A stretch of DNA of 6,570 nt, from NCBI GenBank assembly GCA_009702955.1, contig WLHA01000067.1:1-6570 (forward strand). The letters run 5' to 3'. A model generated the notes under the pieces. The model searched no databases. It worked only from the letters and a program-made list of their open reading frames with translations, and was not told the DNA's origin. Positions 1 to 5,967 of this stretch are shown piece by piece. Position numbers and translations under genes: made by a program. This DNA is from Actinomycetota bacterium (GTDB lineage Bacteria > Actinomycetota > Acidimicrobiia > IMCC26256). Each line of letters opens with the position of its first letter. Within the stretch, counting starts at the first letter, position 1.

Positions 1-1060
1 CCGCATACTCCTAACTTGGAGCGCTGGGCTCCTAACAATCATTCTTCTCGCCGAGGGCGCTACACGAGTCATTGAGAACCGCCTACCTGAGCCTGCGGAT
101 TGGTTCTCGCCAGCCTCAGCGCGTTTGGTTCGCGAGATGGATCAACTACAGGCACAAAATGTTCGTAGCAGCATCACAATTGTTGGATCCTCAATGTCTG
201 GCAGAGACCTCGTACCAAGCGAGGTTGCAAGAGCGCTCGGCGACACATCCAAAATTGCCCCAGACACTCTCCCCCCAAATACCGCGACCGAAGCGCAGAC
301 TGCAGATCCCTTTATCAAGAACGTCTCGGTAGGCGGAGGAGGCCAGACCACCGTTGTGGAGCGATGGCTGCTTGAGGAGGTTGTGCCGAGAATTCACCCG
401 CAGAGAATTATCTGGGGAGTATCTACTCTTGACTTCAACTCTGCAAGGCGTGAATCCACTATCGACCGCTACAACAACGCGAGACAGACCCGGGTCGGCG
501 CTCTCGGCGACGCAGATCAATCTCTAGCTTCCTTCTCTGCACTCGCTAAGAACCGTGCTGCGCTGCGCGATCCATATGGAATGCTCAAAGTACTAACAGG
601 CGCAGACCTCTCAACGCGCCTCCCCAACCGATCGCAACCAAGGGCCGCCTCTTTTGACCTTGGATACAAACCACTGCCTCCCGCGAAGCTTAAGAAGATG
701 CAACTCAGGGAGATCGCATACGCGCGCGATGTGCAACTGCGCGGTTATTCATTAGGGAGAGAAGAACTCGATGCATTCAGGCGCACCTTGAGGCGCCTAA
801 AAGCATTAAAGACCGAGGCAGCCGTGGTACTAATGCCTGTGACTCAGGGCTACATAGATGCCCACCCACACGGAGCAAGGGACTTCAACGAATGGAGAAC
901 TCGCGTAACCGCTGTAGCGGAGTCTGAGGGAGTTGTGGTCTTGGATCGCACGCGCTCTATGCCTGATACTGCCTTCAGGGATGCCGAGCACCTGCTCGTA
1001 CCCCAAGCGCGTGACTTCTCACTTGAGGTTGCCACCGAGTTAAAGCGCCAGGGTTGGTGA
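1..1060 (+). CDS. Membrane-anchored SGNH/DltD-like protein, acyltransferase partner (5' partial)
   Basis: The reading frame is open from base 2, so the gene starts left of the window; 352 residues are visible. Visible residues 2-16 (LLTWSAGLLTIILL core) form a hydrophobic helix, probably the C-terminal part of a signal anchor, which puts the rest outside the cytoplasm. The motif VGSSMSG follows, with Ser64 in the place of the SGNH nucleophile (compare GSSE of DltD). Next come a glycine-rich GGGGQ turn (about 117-120), a PQRIIWGVSTLDFN segment, and near the end FRDAEHLLVPQARDFS, in which Asp327 and His330 match the DxxH pair completing the triad. No ATG occurs in frame before 137; a TTG at 125 would lose the anchor and is unlikely to be the start. 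The MBOAT gene begins one base after the stop, which supports a role as extracytoplasmic partner, like DltD or AlgJ/AlgX. Family assignment rests on motifs only; the substrate is unknown. Confidence 0.75.
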   Translation, partial: RILLTWSAGLLTIILLAEGATRVIENRLPEPADWFSPASARLVREMDQLQAQNVRSSITIVGSSMSGRDLVPSEVARALGDTSKIAPDTLPPNTATEAQTADPFIKNVSVGGGGQTTVVERWLLEEVVPRIHPQRIIWGVSTLDFNSARRESTIDRYNNARQTRVGALGDADQSLASFSALAKNRAALRDPYGMLKVLTGADLSTRLPNRSQPRAASFDLGYKPLPPAKLKKMQLREIAYARDVQLRGYSLGREELDAFRRTLRRLKALKTEAAVVLMPVTQGYIDAHPHGARDFNEWRTRVTAVAESEGVVVLDRTRSMPDTAFRDAEHLLVPQARDFSLEVATELKRQGW

Positions 1061-1061
1061 G

Positions 1062-2486
1062 ATGAGTTTCAACTCGCTTCAATTCATAGCGTTACTAGTG
1101 CTAGTTGTACTTCTCTATTGGCGACTTCGCCTTAAAGGGCAGAACCGGCTGCTACTAATCGCCTCGTATGTTTTCTACGGCTGGTGGGATTGGCGCTTCC
1201 TAATCTTGCTTGCCGCCACGACGGTGGTCGACTTCGGTATCGGCATTCGCATCGAGGAGGCCAGCGGGGAGCGGACAAAACGAGCCTGGCTCATTTCACA
1301 ACTTGTCTTCAACCTTGGGATTCTTGCGTTCTTCAAATATGCGGGTTTCTTCGTCGACTCTGCAGAGCATGTTGCTCGTGCAATTGGTCTTGGCTGGACC
1401 AGCCCAGCGCTGGCAATCATTCTCCCCGTAGGAATCTCGTTCTTTGTGTTCCATGAAATCTCATACGCAGTAGATATCTATCGCGGCAGGCTCGATGCGG
1501 AGAGGCGACTAAGCACCTACGCACTCTTTATCGCCTACTTCCCACTTCTCGCCGCAGGGCCGATCGAGCGCGCGTGGCACCTACTCCCCCAACTTCGCAC
1601 TGAGCGGCAGCGCCCGACAAAGGAGCAGGCCTACTCGGGGTTAGTGCTAATCGTCTCGGGGATATTCAAGAAGGTGGTAATCGCAGATACCGTGGCGAAG
1701 GTCTCCAACGATGTATTCGGTCGCACGACAGGGCGCGGCACTATCCCACTTGCAATTGGTGCGGTCGCATTCGCAATACAGATCTACTGCGACTTCGCTG
1801 GCTACACCGATGTCGCACGCGGCACATCGCGCCTCCTAGGCATCGAGGTCTTCCGCAACTTCGAGTCGCCTTATCTCTCAACAAACATCACGCAGTTCTG
1901 GCGCACCTGGCACATTTCACTCTCGTCTTGGCTCCACGATTATCTCTATATCCCACTTGGAGGCAACAAGGGCGGCAGGTTCGGAACCTACCGAAACCTG
2001 ATCATCGTGATGCTCCTCGGAGGTCTCTGGCACGGCGCTGCATGGACCTTTGTAATCTGGGGCGCGCTCCACGGCATTGCCCTTGCATTACACCGTGCGC
2101 GCGGCGCCTACGAGCCGCGAGGCACACCGCCTTCTCCGCGTTGGCGCGACATCCCAAGCATCCTCGCTACCTTCACTTTTGTTACTGCGCTATGGGTCAT
2201 CTTTAGATCCGCAACTATCGGCGATGCGTTTAGCTTCTTCCACTCAATGGCGACAGGCGGGCTCTTTGGCTCTAACCCAGGAGCATGGAAGGCAGATCTG
2301 CTACTCGTCGGAGGCTTTGGTGCACTTGTTTTAGTGATGGACCTTCTAGATAGAAAGCGGTCGACACTTAGACCACTCGCGCTATGGGCGCCGGCTATCC
2401 AAGGGGCGATGCTCGGGGCTGCTCTTATTGGGATTTTGGTCTTCTCCGGAACTCCACCGGAGCCATTTATCTACTTCCAGTTTTAG
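1062..2486 (+). CDS. MBOAT family membrane O-acyltransferase (AlgI/DltB-like)
   Basis: This is a 474-residue polytopic membrane protein of normal AlgI length. Hydrophobic segments lie around residues 6-19, 28-61, 77-97, 115-137, 151-166, 191-210, 228-248, 312-343, 366-382, 412-428 and 445-461. Family signatures appear in order: GISFFVFHEISYAVDIYRG (124-142), PLLAAGPIERAWHLLPQL (161-178), CDFAGYTD (243-250), FWRTWHISLSSWLHDYLYIP (279-298, His284), and GGLWHGAAWTFVIWGALHG (320-338) holding the presumed catalytic His324. The C-terminus FIYFQF is typical of AlgI-like proteins. MBOAT proteins of this type take an acyl group, usually acetyl, from a cytoplasmic donor and pass it across the membrane for O-acylation of a polysaccharide or teichoic acid. 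The ATG sits one base after the upstream stop with no strong Shine-Dalgarno, suggesting translational coupling to the SGNH partner. I give no gene symbol because the acceptor is not evident; algI is the nearest name. Confidence 0.93.
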   Translation: MSFNSLQFIALLVLVVLLYWRLRLKGQNRLLLIASYVFYGWWDWRFLILLAATTVVDFGIGIRIEEASGERTKRAWLISQLVFNLGILAFFKYAGFFVDSAEHVARAIGLGWTSPALAIILPVGISFFVFHEISYAVDIYRGRLDAERRLSTYALFIAYFPLLAAGPIERAWHLLPQLRTERQRPTKEQAYSGLVLIVSGIFKKVVIADTVAKVSNDVFGRTTGRGTIPLAIGAVAFAIQIYCDFAGYTDVARGTSRLLGIEVFRNFESPYLSTNITQFWRTWHISLSSWLHDYLYIPLGGNKGGRFGTYRNLIIVMLLGGLWHGAAWTFVIWGALHGIALALHRARGAYEPRGTPPSPRWRDIPSILATFTFVTALWVIFRSATIGDAFSFFHSMATGGLFGSNPGAWKADLLLVGGFGALVLVMDLLDRKRSTLRPLALWAPAIQGAMLGAALIGILVFSGTPPEPFIYFQF

Positions 2487-2509
2487 ACTCGAGAGGCAGT
2501 AATTCGAGT
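2487..2509. other. Short inverted repeat in the convergent gap, possible weak bidirectional terminator
   Basis: ACTCGA (2487-2492) pairs with TCGAGT (2504-2509) across an 11-nt loop, right after the MBOAT stop codon. The stem has only 6 bp and no T-run follows on either strand, so it is not a convincing intrinsic terminator. Its position between convergent genes is the only reason to list it. Confidence 0.25.
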
Positions 2510-2543
2510 GGGTGTAATTCGATCTGGCGAAATTAGAGAGGAC
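2499..2543. repeat. Degenerate 15-nt tandem repeat in the convergent gap
   Basis: GTAATTCGA occurs at 2499-2507 and again at 2514-2522, as the first nine bases of two consecutive 15-nt units (GTAATTCGAGTGGGT and GTAATTCGATCTGGC). A third, weaker unit (GAAATTAGAGAGGAC, 2529-2543) overlaps the stop codon of the lipoprotein gene. The repeat fills most of the 46-nt gap between the two convergent genes. Confidence 0.6.
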
Positions 2544-3663
2544 CCCACACTGCGAGGGTGCTAGCGAGAGCCTTCGCATCAAGACTCGTGCGGAAGCGCA
2601 GCGATGTCCCCTCTACCTGCAGCGAACCGATCGTTGAGCCATCGGGGGCCTTACCTATCCAGCCTGCATTTACGCCTGCTACAAAATCTGCACTTCCATT
2701 TGCGCGCGGAGTTGAGCAACCTGTCGGCTCGAGGTAGACCGCCAAATAATCATCTGAGATTCGCGCAGGAGCGGGCGGAGCGTAGAGAGTCAAGACCTCT
2801 TGACAGACTCCGTTTCCCTGCCCTGTTGATAGCCCTACAACCGCACGGATCCCCCAATTAGCAGGGAGAGTCATCGGACGACGTCGAAGTGGCTCAGCTA
2901 ATTTAAGCACCTGTGAGTCGAAGACTCCGTTGAACTCCGAGGCCCCAGCCGGAGCCATGATTGCCGGAACCGCATCTCCCCACAATGCCGAGCGATAGGT
3001 TCGCTCGCCTACCTTGGTTTTGCCACTCCAGAGCGAAGCAACGCGACCGAGAAAAAGAGCCTCGCTGCGATCGATTGATATTTCACTCGGGCGCTCTCCA
3101 ACGGATCGAGCTGTAACCGTCAATACTCTCTGCCCCGCTTTTGCTTTGAGCGCTCTTACATTCAAAACTCCTCCGGACAAGATCGTGGAGGCCTCTTTGG
3201 GGGTTGGTGCTACATAATCTGATCCGAGTAGCGAAAGAATAAAAGTACGGTCCGCGTCGTTTGCAACGTGCACCCACATTGGGGTGGCGCCAACGATGTC
3301 AAGAGACGAGAGAACGTAGAACTCTCCGCCAACGCGCCTCACCTCTAGCCGACCACCGGAGTCGTACTCCGCCGTAACTACTGAGTCCTCCCCGCGGCGC
3401 GAAAAGGACTCTCTAGCGGTTGACCCATCCCCGCCTGAACTCTCCGCCGAGTAAGAGACTGCATCGGACGCTCCGCTCTTGAGCGACGATGCCGCCAGTA
3501 GACGCGTGCCGGATGAAGACACCTTCTCTGCTTGCCCACTTCCACCTCCGCAGGCGCCGGCCACCAACACCAGGCCCATAACTATCGCGGAGAGGGCACC
3601 AGCGCTTTTGCTGTGCGCACCGCTCGTACGTGAAGCGCTACCAATTCTCGATCTGGCTCTCAT
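2533..3663 (-). CDS. Putative secreted lipoprotein of unknown function
   Basis: From the ATG at 3663 this encodes 376 residues. An Arg/Ser-rich, basic N-region leads into a hydrophobic stretch (about 23-36) ending in LVAGAC, with Cys38 followed by Gly-Gly-Gly-Ser; this looks like a lipoprotein signal peptide, although Ala at -3 is less common than Leu. A TTG at 3678 would add five residues; neither start has a well-spaced ribosome site (GGGGA lies only 3 nt before the ATG), and I prefer the ATG. The mature protein has a Ser/Gly-rich linker, then a beta-rich region (RLEVRRVGGEFYVLSS) faintly like LppX/LprG-type or other beta-sheet lipoproteins. A C-terminal region beginning near LPANWGIRAVV holds the only other cysteines, Cys287 and Cys316, which could form a disulfide. 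It lies 26 nt after truA on the same strand and may be read from the ribosomal operon. No function can be assigned. Confidence 0.8.
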   Translation of the reverse strand: MRARSRIGSASRTSGAHSKSAGALSAIVMGLVLVAGACGGGSGQAEKVSSSGTRLLAASSLKSGASDAVSYSAESSGGDGSTARESFSRRGEDSVVTAEYDSGGRLEVRRVGGEFYVLSSLDIVGATPMWVHVANDADRTFILSLLGSDYVAPTPKEASTILSGGVLNVRALKAKAGQRVLTVTARSVGERPSEISIDRSEALFLGRVASLWSGKTKVGERTYRSALWGDAVPAIMAPAGASEFNGVFDSQVLKLAEPLRRRPMTLPANWGIRAVVGLSTGQGNGVCQEVLTLYAPPAPARISDDYLAVYLEPTGCSTPRANGSADFVAGVNAGWIGKAPDGSTIGSLQVEGTSLRFRTSLDAKALASTLAVWGPL

Positions 3664-3681
3664 AATTCCCCATCTCAAAAT

Positions 3682-3705
3682 CTCGCGTCTCAGGAACTCG
3701 CGTCT
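3682..3705. repeat. 9-bp direct repeat spanning the truA stop codon
   Basis: CTCGCGTCT occurs at 3682-3690 and at 3697-3705, a 15-nt period. On the truA strand this reads AGACGCGAG twice. One copy lies within the last truA codons and the other starts at the final base of the TGA stop codon and runs into the truA-lipoprotein gap. It looks like a local duplication of the gene end. Confidence 0.5.
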
Positions 3706-4517
3706 TCGTAATCAACTCGCCAAAGACTAAGCCCGTGTGGAGGTGCTAGTTGCCCAGCCGCAGCGCGATCCATTGCCCTAAGTATCGAGAGAATCTCCCC
3801 AGCCTTACGCTTACCTCTTCCGGCCTCTACCTGCGTCCCAACTAGTGCTCGTACCATCTGCCAGCAGAATGCTGTGGCCTTTACCTGATAACGCAGCACT
3901 CCATCACCAAGGTCGTGCCACTCGGACTCGAGTACTCGCCTAACGGTGGTTGAGCCCTCTGGCCCCTTCCGACAGAACGACGCAAAATCGTGCTCCCCGA
4001 TAAACGGAGTAGCTGCTAGTTGAAGAGCATGAATATCTATCGGCTCCGGAACCCACCAAGCGCTCCTCGCCATTGATGGGTCTGGCGTTGATCGGTTGAG
4101 GACCGTATAGCGGTACGTGCGCGCACGAGCAGAGTGGCGCGCATCAAAACCAAGAGGGGCAATACTCGCATCGCGTACGGCAATCTCAGATCCGAGCATG
4201 CGATTTAGCCTCTCAACAAGCATCGCTGGGTCTGTGCCATCGGGTGCCCCAAAGGAGACAACCTGGCCCCATGCGTGTACCCCGGCATCGGTTCGCCCCG
4301 CACAGGCCAGAGTTATCTCGGCCCTCAGAACCTTGCTCAATGCTCCGGAGATCTCGCCAGCAACTGTGCGCTGATTCCGCTGCTGCGCAAAGCCATGAAA
4401 ATCGGTGCCGTCATAGGCAACAGTCATTCGAATAATGACGGAATTGCTGTGCGCAGAAGAATTCTCTTTGGGCGCGAGACTGCCGCCGAGTTCGGCGGCA
4501 GGATCGAAGAGCGTCAT
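3690..4517 (-). CDS. truA: tRNA pseudouridine(38-40) synthase TruA
   Basis: This cytoplasmic enzyme isomerises uridine to pseudouridine at positions 38, 39 and 40 of the tRNA anticodon arm. From the ATG at 4517 it has 275 residues, close to E. coli TruA (270). The first strand and loop MTVAYDGTDFHGFAQQ (31-46) are typical, and AGRTDAGVHAWGQVVSF carries the catalytic Asp77. Tyr135 in RTYRYTV sits 58 residues later, the same spacing as Asp60-Tyr118 in E. coli TruA. The C-terminal part has MVRALVGTQVEAGRGKR and APPHGLSLWRVDY, both normal for the family. The other in-frame start is the ATG at 4427; it would cut the first beta strand (VIIRMTVAYDG), so I favour 4517, although about 26 residues of that extension are not conserved. 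Neither start has a Shine-Dalgarno. It follows rplQ after 54 nt, the usual actinobacterial order. Confidence 0.95.
   Translation of the reverse strand: MTLFDPAAELGGSLAPKENSSAHSNSVIIRMTVAYDGTDFHGFAQQRNQRTVAGEISGALSKVLRAEITLACAGRTDAGVHAWGQVVSFGAPDGTDPAMLVERLNRMLGSEIAVRDASIAPLGFDARHSARARTYRYTVLNRSTPDPSMARSAWWVPEPIDIHALQLAATPFIGEHDFASFCRKGPEGSTTVRRVLESEWHDLGDGVLRYQVKATAFCWQMVRALVGTQVEAGRGKRKAGEILSILRAMDRAAAGQLAPPHGLSLWRVDYEDASS
4480..4501. other. Perfect 10-bp GC-rich inverted repeat at the truA 5' end
   Basis: CTGCCGCCGA (4480-4489) is followed after two bases (GT) by its exact reverse complement TCGGCGGCAG (4492-4501). In the truA mRNA it spans about codons 6-13 if translation starts at 4517, or lies in the leader if it starts at 4427. 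The stem should be very stable; no U-run follows, so it is not a standard intrinsic terminator. Confidence 0.75.
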
Positions 4518-4535
4518 AACTACATCGTAGGTTCA

Positions 4536-4552
4536 GGGCGTTTGAGGCGCCC
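4536..4552. other. Short inverted repeat in the rplQ-truA gap
   Basis: GGGCG (4536-4540) and CGCCC (4548-4552) can form a 5-bp all-GC stem with a 7-nt loop, in the middle of the 54-nt space between rplQ and truA. There is no T-run on either side. It may act in mRNA processing or attenuation, but that is inference. Confidence 0.4.
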
Positions 4553-4571
4553 AATTACCTATATGCGAGAA

Positions 4572-4922
4572 CTAGATAAGTTCGATACGCGCCATCGGCG
4601 CGTTGTCACCTGGGCGGGGCCCAAGCTTTGAGATTCTCGTGTAGCCACCGTTGCGGTCGGCATAACGAGGTGCAATCTCAGAGAAGAGTTTGCGGGTTGC
4701 TGTCTCGTCTTTGATTGTTGCAACCACAAGACGCTGACGGTGCACGCCGCCCTTCTTTGCCTTGGTGATCAACTTCTCCGCGTATGGGCGAAGAGCCTTT
4801 GCCTTTGGCAGGGTGGTGGTAATCGCTCCAGCCTCAAAGAGTGAGGATGCGAGGTTCGCCATCATTTGTCTGTGGTGCGACGGGCCACTACCGAAGTGGC
4901 CGCCCTTCTTGGGGGTAGGCAT
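4572..4922 (-). CDS. rplQ: 50S ribosomal protein L17 (bL17)
   Basis: This 116-residue protein of the large ribosomal subunit lies near the peptide exit tunnel. It opens with MPTPKKGGHFGSGPSHHRQM and continues with NLASSLFEAGAITTTLPKAK and RPYAEKLITKAKKG, then ends NGGYTRISKLGPRPGDNAP and MARIELI, all hallmarks of L17. The length equals the minimal bacterial form; it lacks the long charged C-terminal tail of L17 in mycobacteria and streptomycetes. The ATG lies 4 nt after the rpoA stop and has a good ribosome site (AAGGA, 8 nt upstream), so the start is secure. It is co-transcribed with rpoA. Confidence 0.98.
   Translation of the reverse strand: MPTPKKGGHFGSGPSHHRQMMANLASSLFEAGAITTTLPKAKALRPYAEKLITKAKKGGVHRQRLVVATIKDETATRKLFSEIAPRYADRNGGYTRISKLGPRPGDNAPMARIELI
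4587..4603. other. 7-bp GC-rich inverted repeat at the 3' end of rplQ
   Basis: ACGCGCC (4587-4593) and GGCGCGT (4597-4603) form a perfect 7-bp stem with a 3-nt loop inside the last rplQ codons (Met-Ala-Arg-Ile). A second small pair, GAACT (4569-4573) with AGTTC (4579-4583), surrounds the rplQ stop codon. Neither is followed by a U-run. Confidence 0.45.
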
Positions 4923-4926
4923 TTTC

Positions 4927-5865
4927 TCAGTCCTTGGTTCGAAGCGCTAAACCGCGCTCATCGAGTTTCTCGAGGATCTCGTCAAGCGACTTCTGGCCAA
5001 AGTTGGTGATGGCAAGAAGATCATCTTCGCTCTTCGACATGAGCTGCCCAATTGTGTCGATACGAGCACGCTTGAGGCAGTTGCGAGGACGCTCAGAGAG
5101 GTCAAGGTCCTCGATTGCAAGGTCAAAGTCGGGAGATGTTGAGGGAGCAACCGCTACCTCACCAAGCTCAAGACGAGGAGCCTCGTTGGAGAGATCAGCT
5201 ACAAGCTCAACGAGATTTCCAAGGGTCGCACCGGCAGACGCAAGCGCATCGCGAGGTGTGATTGATCCATCGGTCTCAATCTCGATTGAGAGGCTGTCGT
5301 AGTTTGTGGCCTGCTCAACGCGTGTCGGCTCGATCGCAAAGGAGACACGACGAACGGGTGCGAAGATTGCATCTACGGGGATTGCTCCGATAGAGGCGCC
5401 AGGCTTCTTGGTCTTGTCAGCGGAGGAGTATCCACGACCCTGCTCAACAGTGATGTCAAGAGCAAGACGCCCCTTGCCATTCACCGATGCGATGTAGAGG
5501 TCGGTTGAGAGAATCTCAACATCTGAGGTGGTCTGAATGTCTCCGGCGGTGATCTGGCGTGGGCCAGTCACGTCAAGGCGAAGTGTTACAGGCTCCTCAG
5601 AGAGCGAGGTGAGCACGATGTCTTTGAGGTTAAGGATGACATCTGTAACGTCTTCCTTAACTCCCTTGATTGTTCCGAACTCATGCAGAGCGTCATCGAA
5701 GCGCACCTGAGTAACTGCTGCACCTGGGATCGAGGAGAGAAGTACTCGACGAAGGGTGTTTCCGAGAGTGTGGCCAAAGCCAGGCTCTAGGGGAGAGATG
5801 GTGAAGCGCTGAACATTGCCGACTGCTTCTTCGGCTTCGATCTCTGGGCGCTGGATGATGAGCAT
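4927..5865 (-). CDS. rpoA: DNA-directed RNA polymerase subunit alpha
   Basis: The 312-residue alpha subunit dimerises to start core RNA polymerase assembly and, through its C-terminal domain, contacts upstream DNA and activators. The N-terminal domain (about 1-230) shows ISPLEPGFGHTLGNTLRRVL (23-42), HEFGTIKGVKEDVTDVILNL (61-80) and GRGY (143-146). A short linker (about 236-252, rich in Pro, Ser and Asp) leads to the C-terminal domain with LSERPRNCLKRARIDTIGQL and ITNFGQKSLDEILEKL. Arg259 and Asn262 align with the DNA-contacting Arg265 and Asn268 of E. coli. The start is supported by GAGGA 4 nt before the ATG. Length is slightly below the E. coli protein (329) but normal for the phylum. It lies 95 nt after rpsD and 4 nt before rplQ. 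Confidence 0.99.
   Translation of the reverse strand: MLIIQRPEIEAEEAVGNVQRFTISPLEPGFGHTLGNTLRRVLLSSIPGAAVTQVRFDDALHEFGTIKGVKEDVTDVILNLKDIVLTSLSEEPVTLRLDVTGPRQITAGDIQTTSDVEILSTDLYIASVNGKGRLALDITVEQGRGYSSADKTKKPGASIGAIPVDAIFAPVRRVSFAIEPTRVEQATNYDSLSIEIETDGSITPRDALASAGATLGNLVELVADLSNEAPRLELGEVAVAPSTSPDFDLAIEDLDLSERPRNCLKRARIDTIGQLMSKSEDDLLAITNFGQKSLDEILEKLDERGLALRTKD
4931..4935 (-). promoter_or_regulatory. Ribosome binding site of rplQ
   Basis: AAGGA on the minus strand ends 8 nt before the rplQ ATG. It lies inside the last codons of rpoA, so rplQ has its own ribosome site despite the tight 4-nt junction. Confidence 0.7.
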
Positions 5866-5960
5866 GTTTTCCTCGCTCTTGCGGTTCTGATGCGGTCGGG
5901 TCTATTGGGTAATTGCTGGTGCTACTAGTAGATCTGTTACTTGCTCTATTACTTGCTCTA
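5866..5960 (-). other. rpsD-rpoA intergenic spacer
   Basis: This 95-nt spacer is the longest non-coding stretch in the window. Reading in the direction of transcription it holds the tandem 12-nt repeats right after the rpsD stop, a perfect 10-bp palindrome CTACTAGTAG (5922-5931), about 45 nt without evident structure, and the rpoA ribosome site. I see no convincing promoter or terminator, so rpsD and rpoA are probably in one transcript. Confidence 0.5.
5870..5874 (-). promoter_or_regulatory. Ribosome binding site of rpoA
   Basis: GAGGA on the minus strand lies 4 nt before the rpoA ATG (GAGGAAAACATG) and fixes the start codon. Confidence 0.75.
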
Positions 5961-5967
5961 TTACTTG
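5937..5967. repeat. 12-nt tandem repeat (2.6 copies) at the rpsD 3' end
   Basis: TTACTTGCTCTA is present twice without mismatch (5937-5948 and 5949-5960), and a partial third copy TTACTTG (5961-5967) is the rpsD stop and the codon before it. On the rpsD strand the unit reads TAGAGCAAGTAA, so each copy adds in-frame TAG and TAA stops. Confidence 0.85.

Noticed and set aside
372..384. Strong Shine-Dalgarno-like GAGGAGG inside the first gene
   Set aside because: It lies within continuous SGNH-family coding sequence; a start there would remove the nucleophile motif.
125..1060. Complete 311-residue gene starting at the TTG at 125
   Set aside because: The same frame is open to the window edge and encodes a membrane helix right before the conserved domain, so the gene is partial and longer.
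4480..4501. Intrinsic terminator between rplQ and truA
   Set aside because: The stem is strong but no T-run follows on either strand, and it lies inside or just before the truA coding region.
4934..5302. 122-residue plus-strand open frame opposite rpoA
   Set aside because: It is antisense to a certain rpoA, Ser/Arg-rich, with no ribosome site or recognisable domain; a shadow of rpoA codon use.
5922..5936. Adjacent SpeI-like (ACTAGT) and BglII-like (AGATCT) sites suggesting a cloning scar
   Set aside because: The flanks are ordinary native ribosomal operon sequence with no vector elements; chance occurrence is the simpler reading.
5937..5967. CRISPR-like or integration-type repeat
   Set aside because: Units are 12 nt, directly abutting, without spacers, and no integrase, tRNA or cas gene is present.
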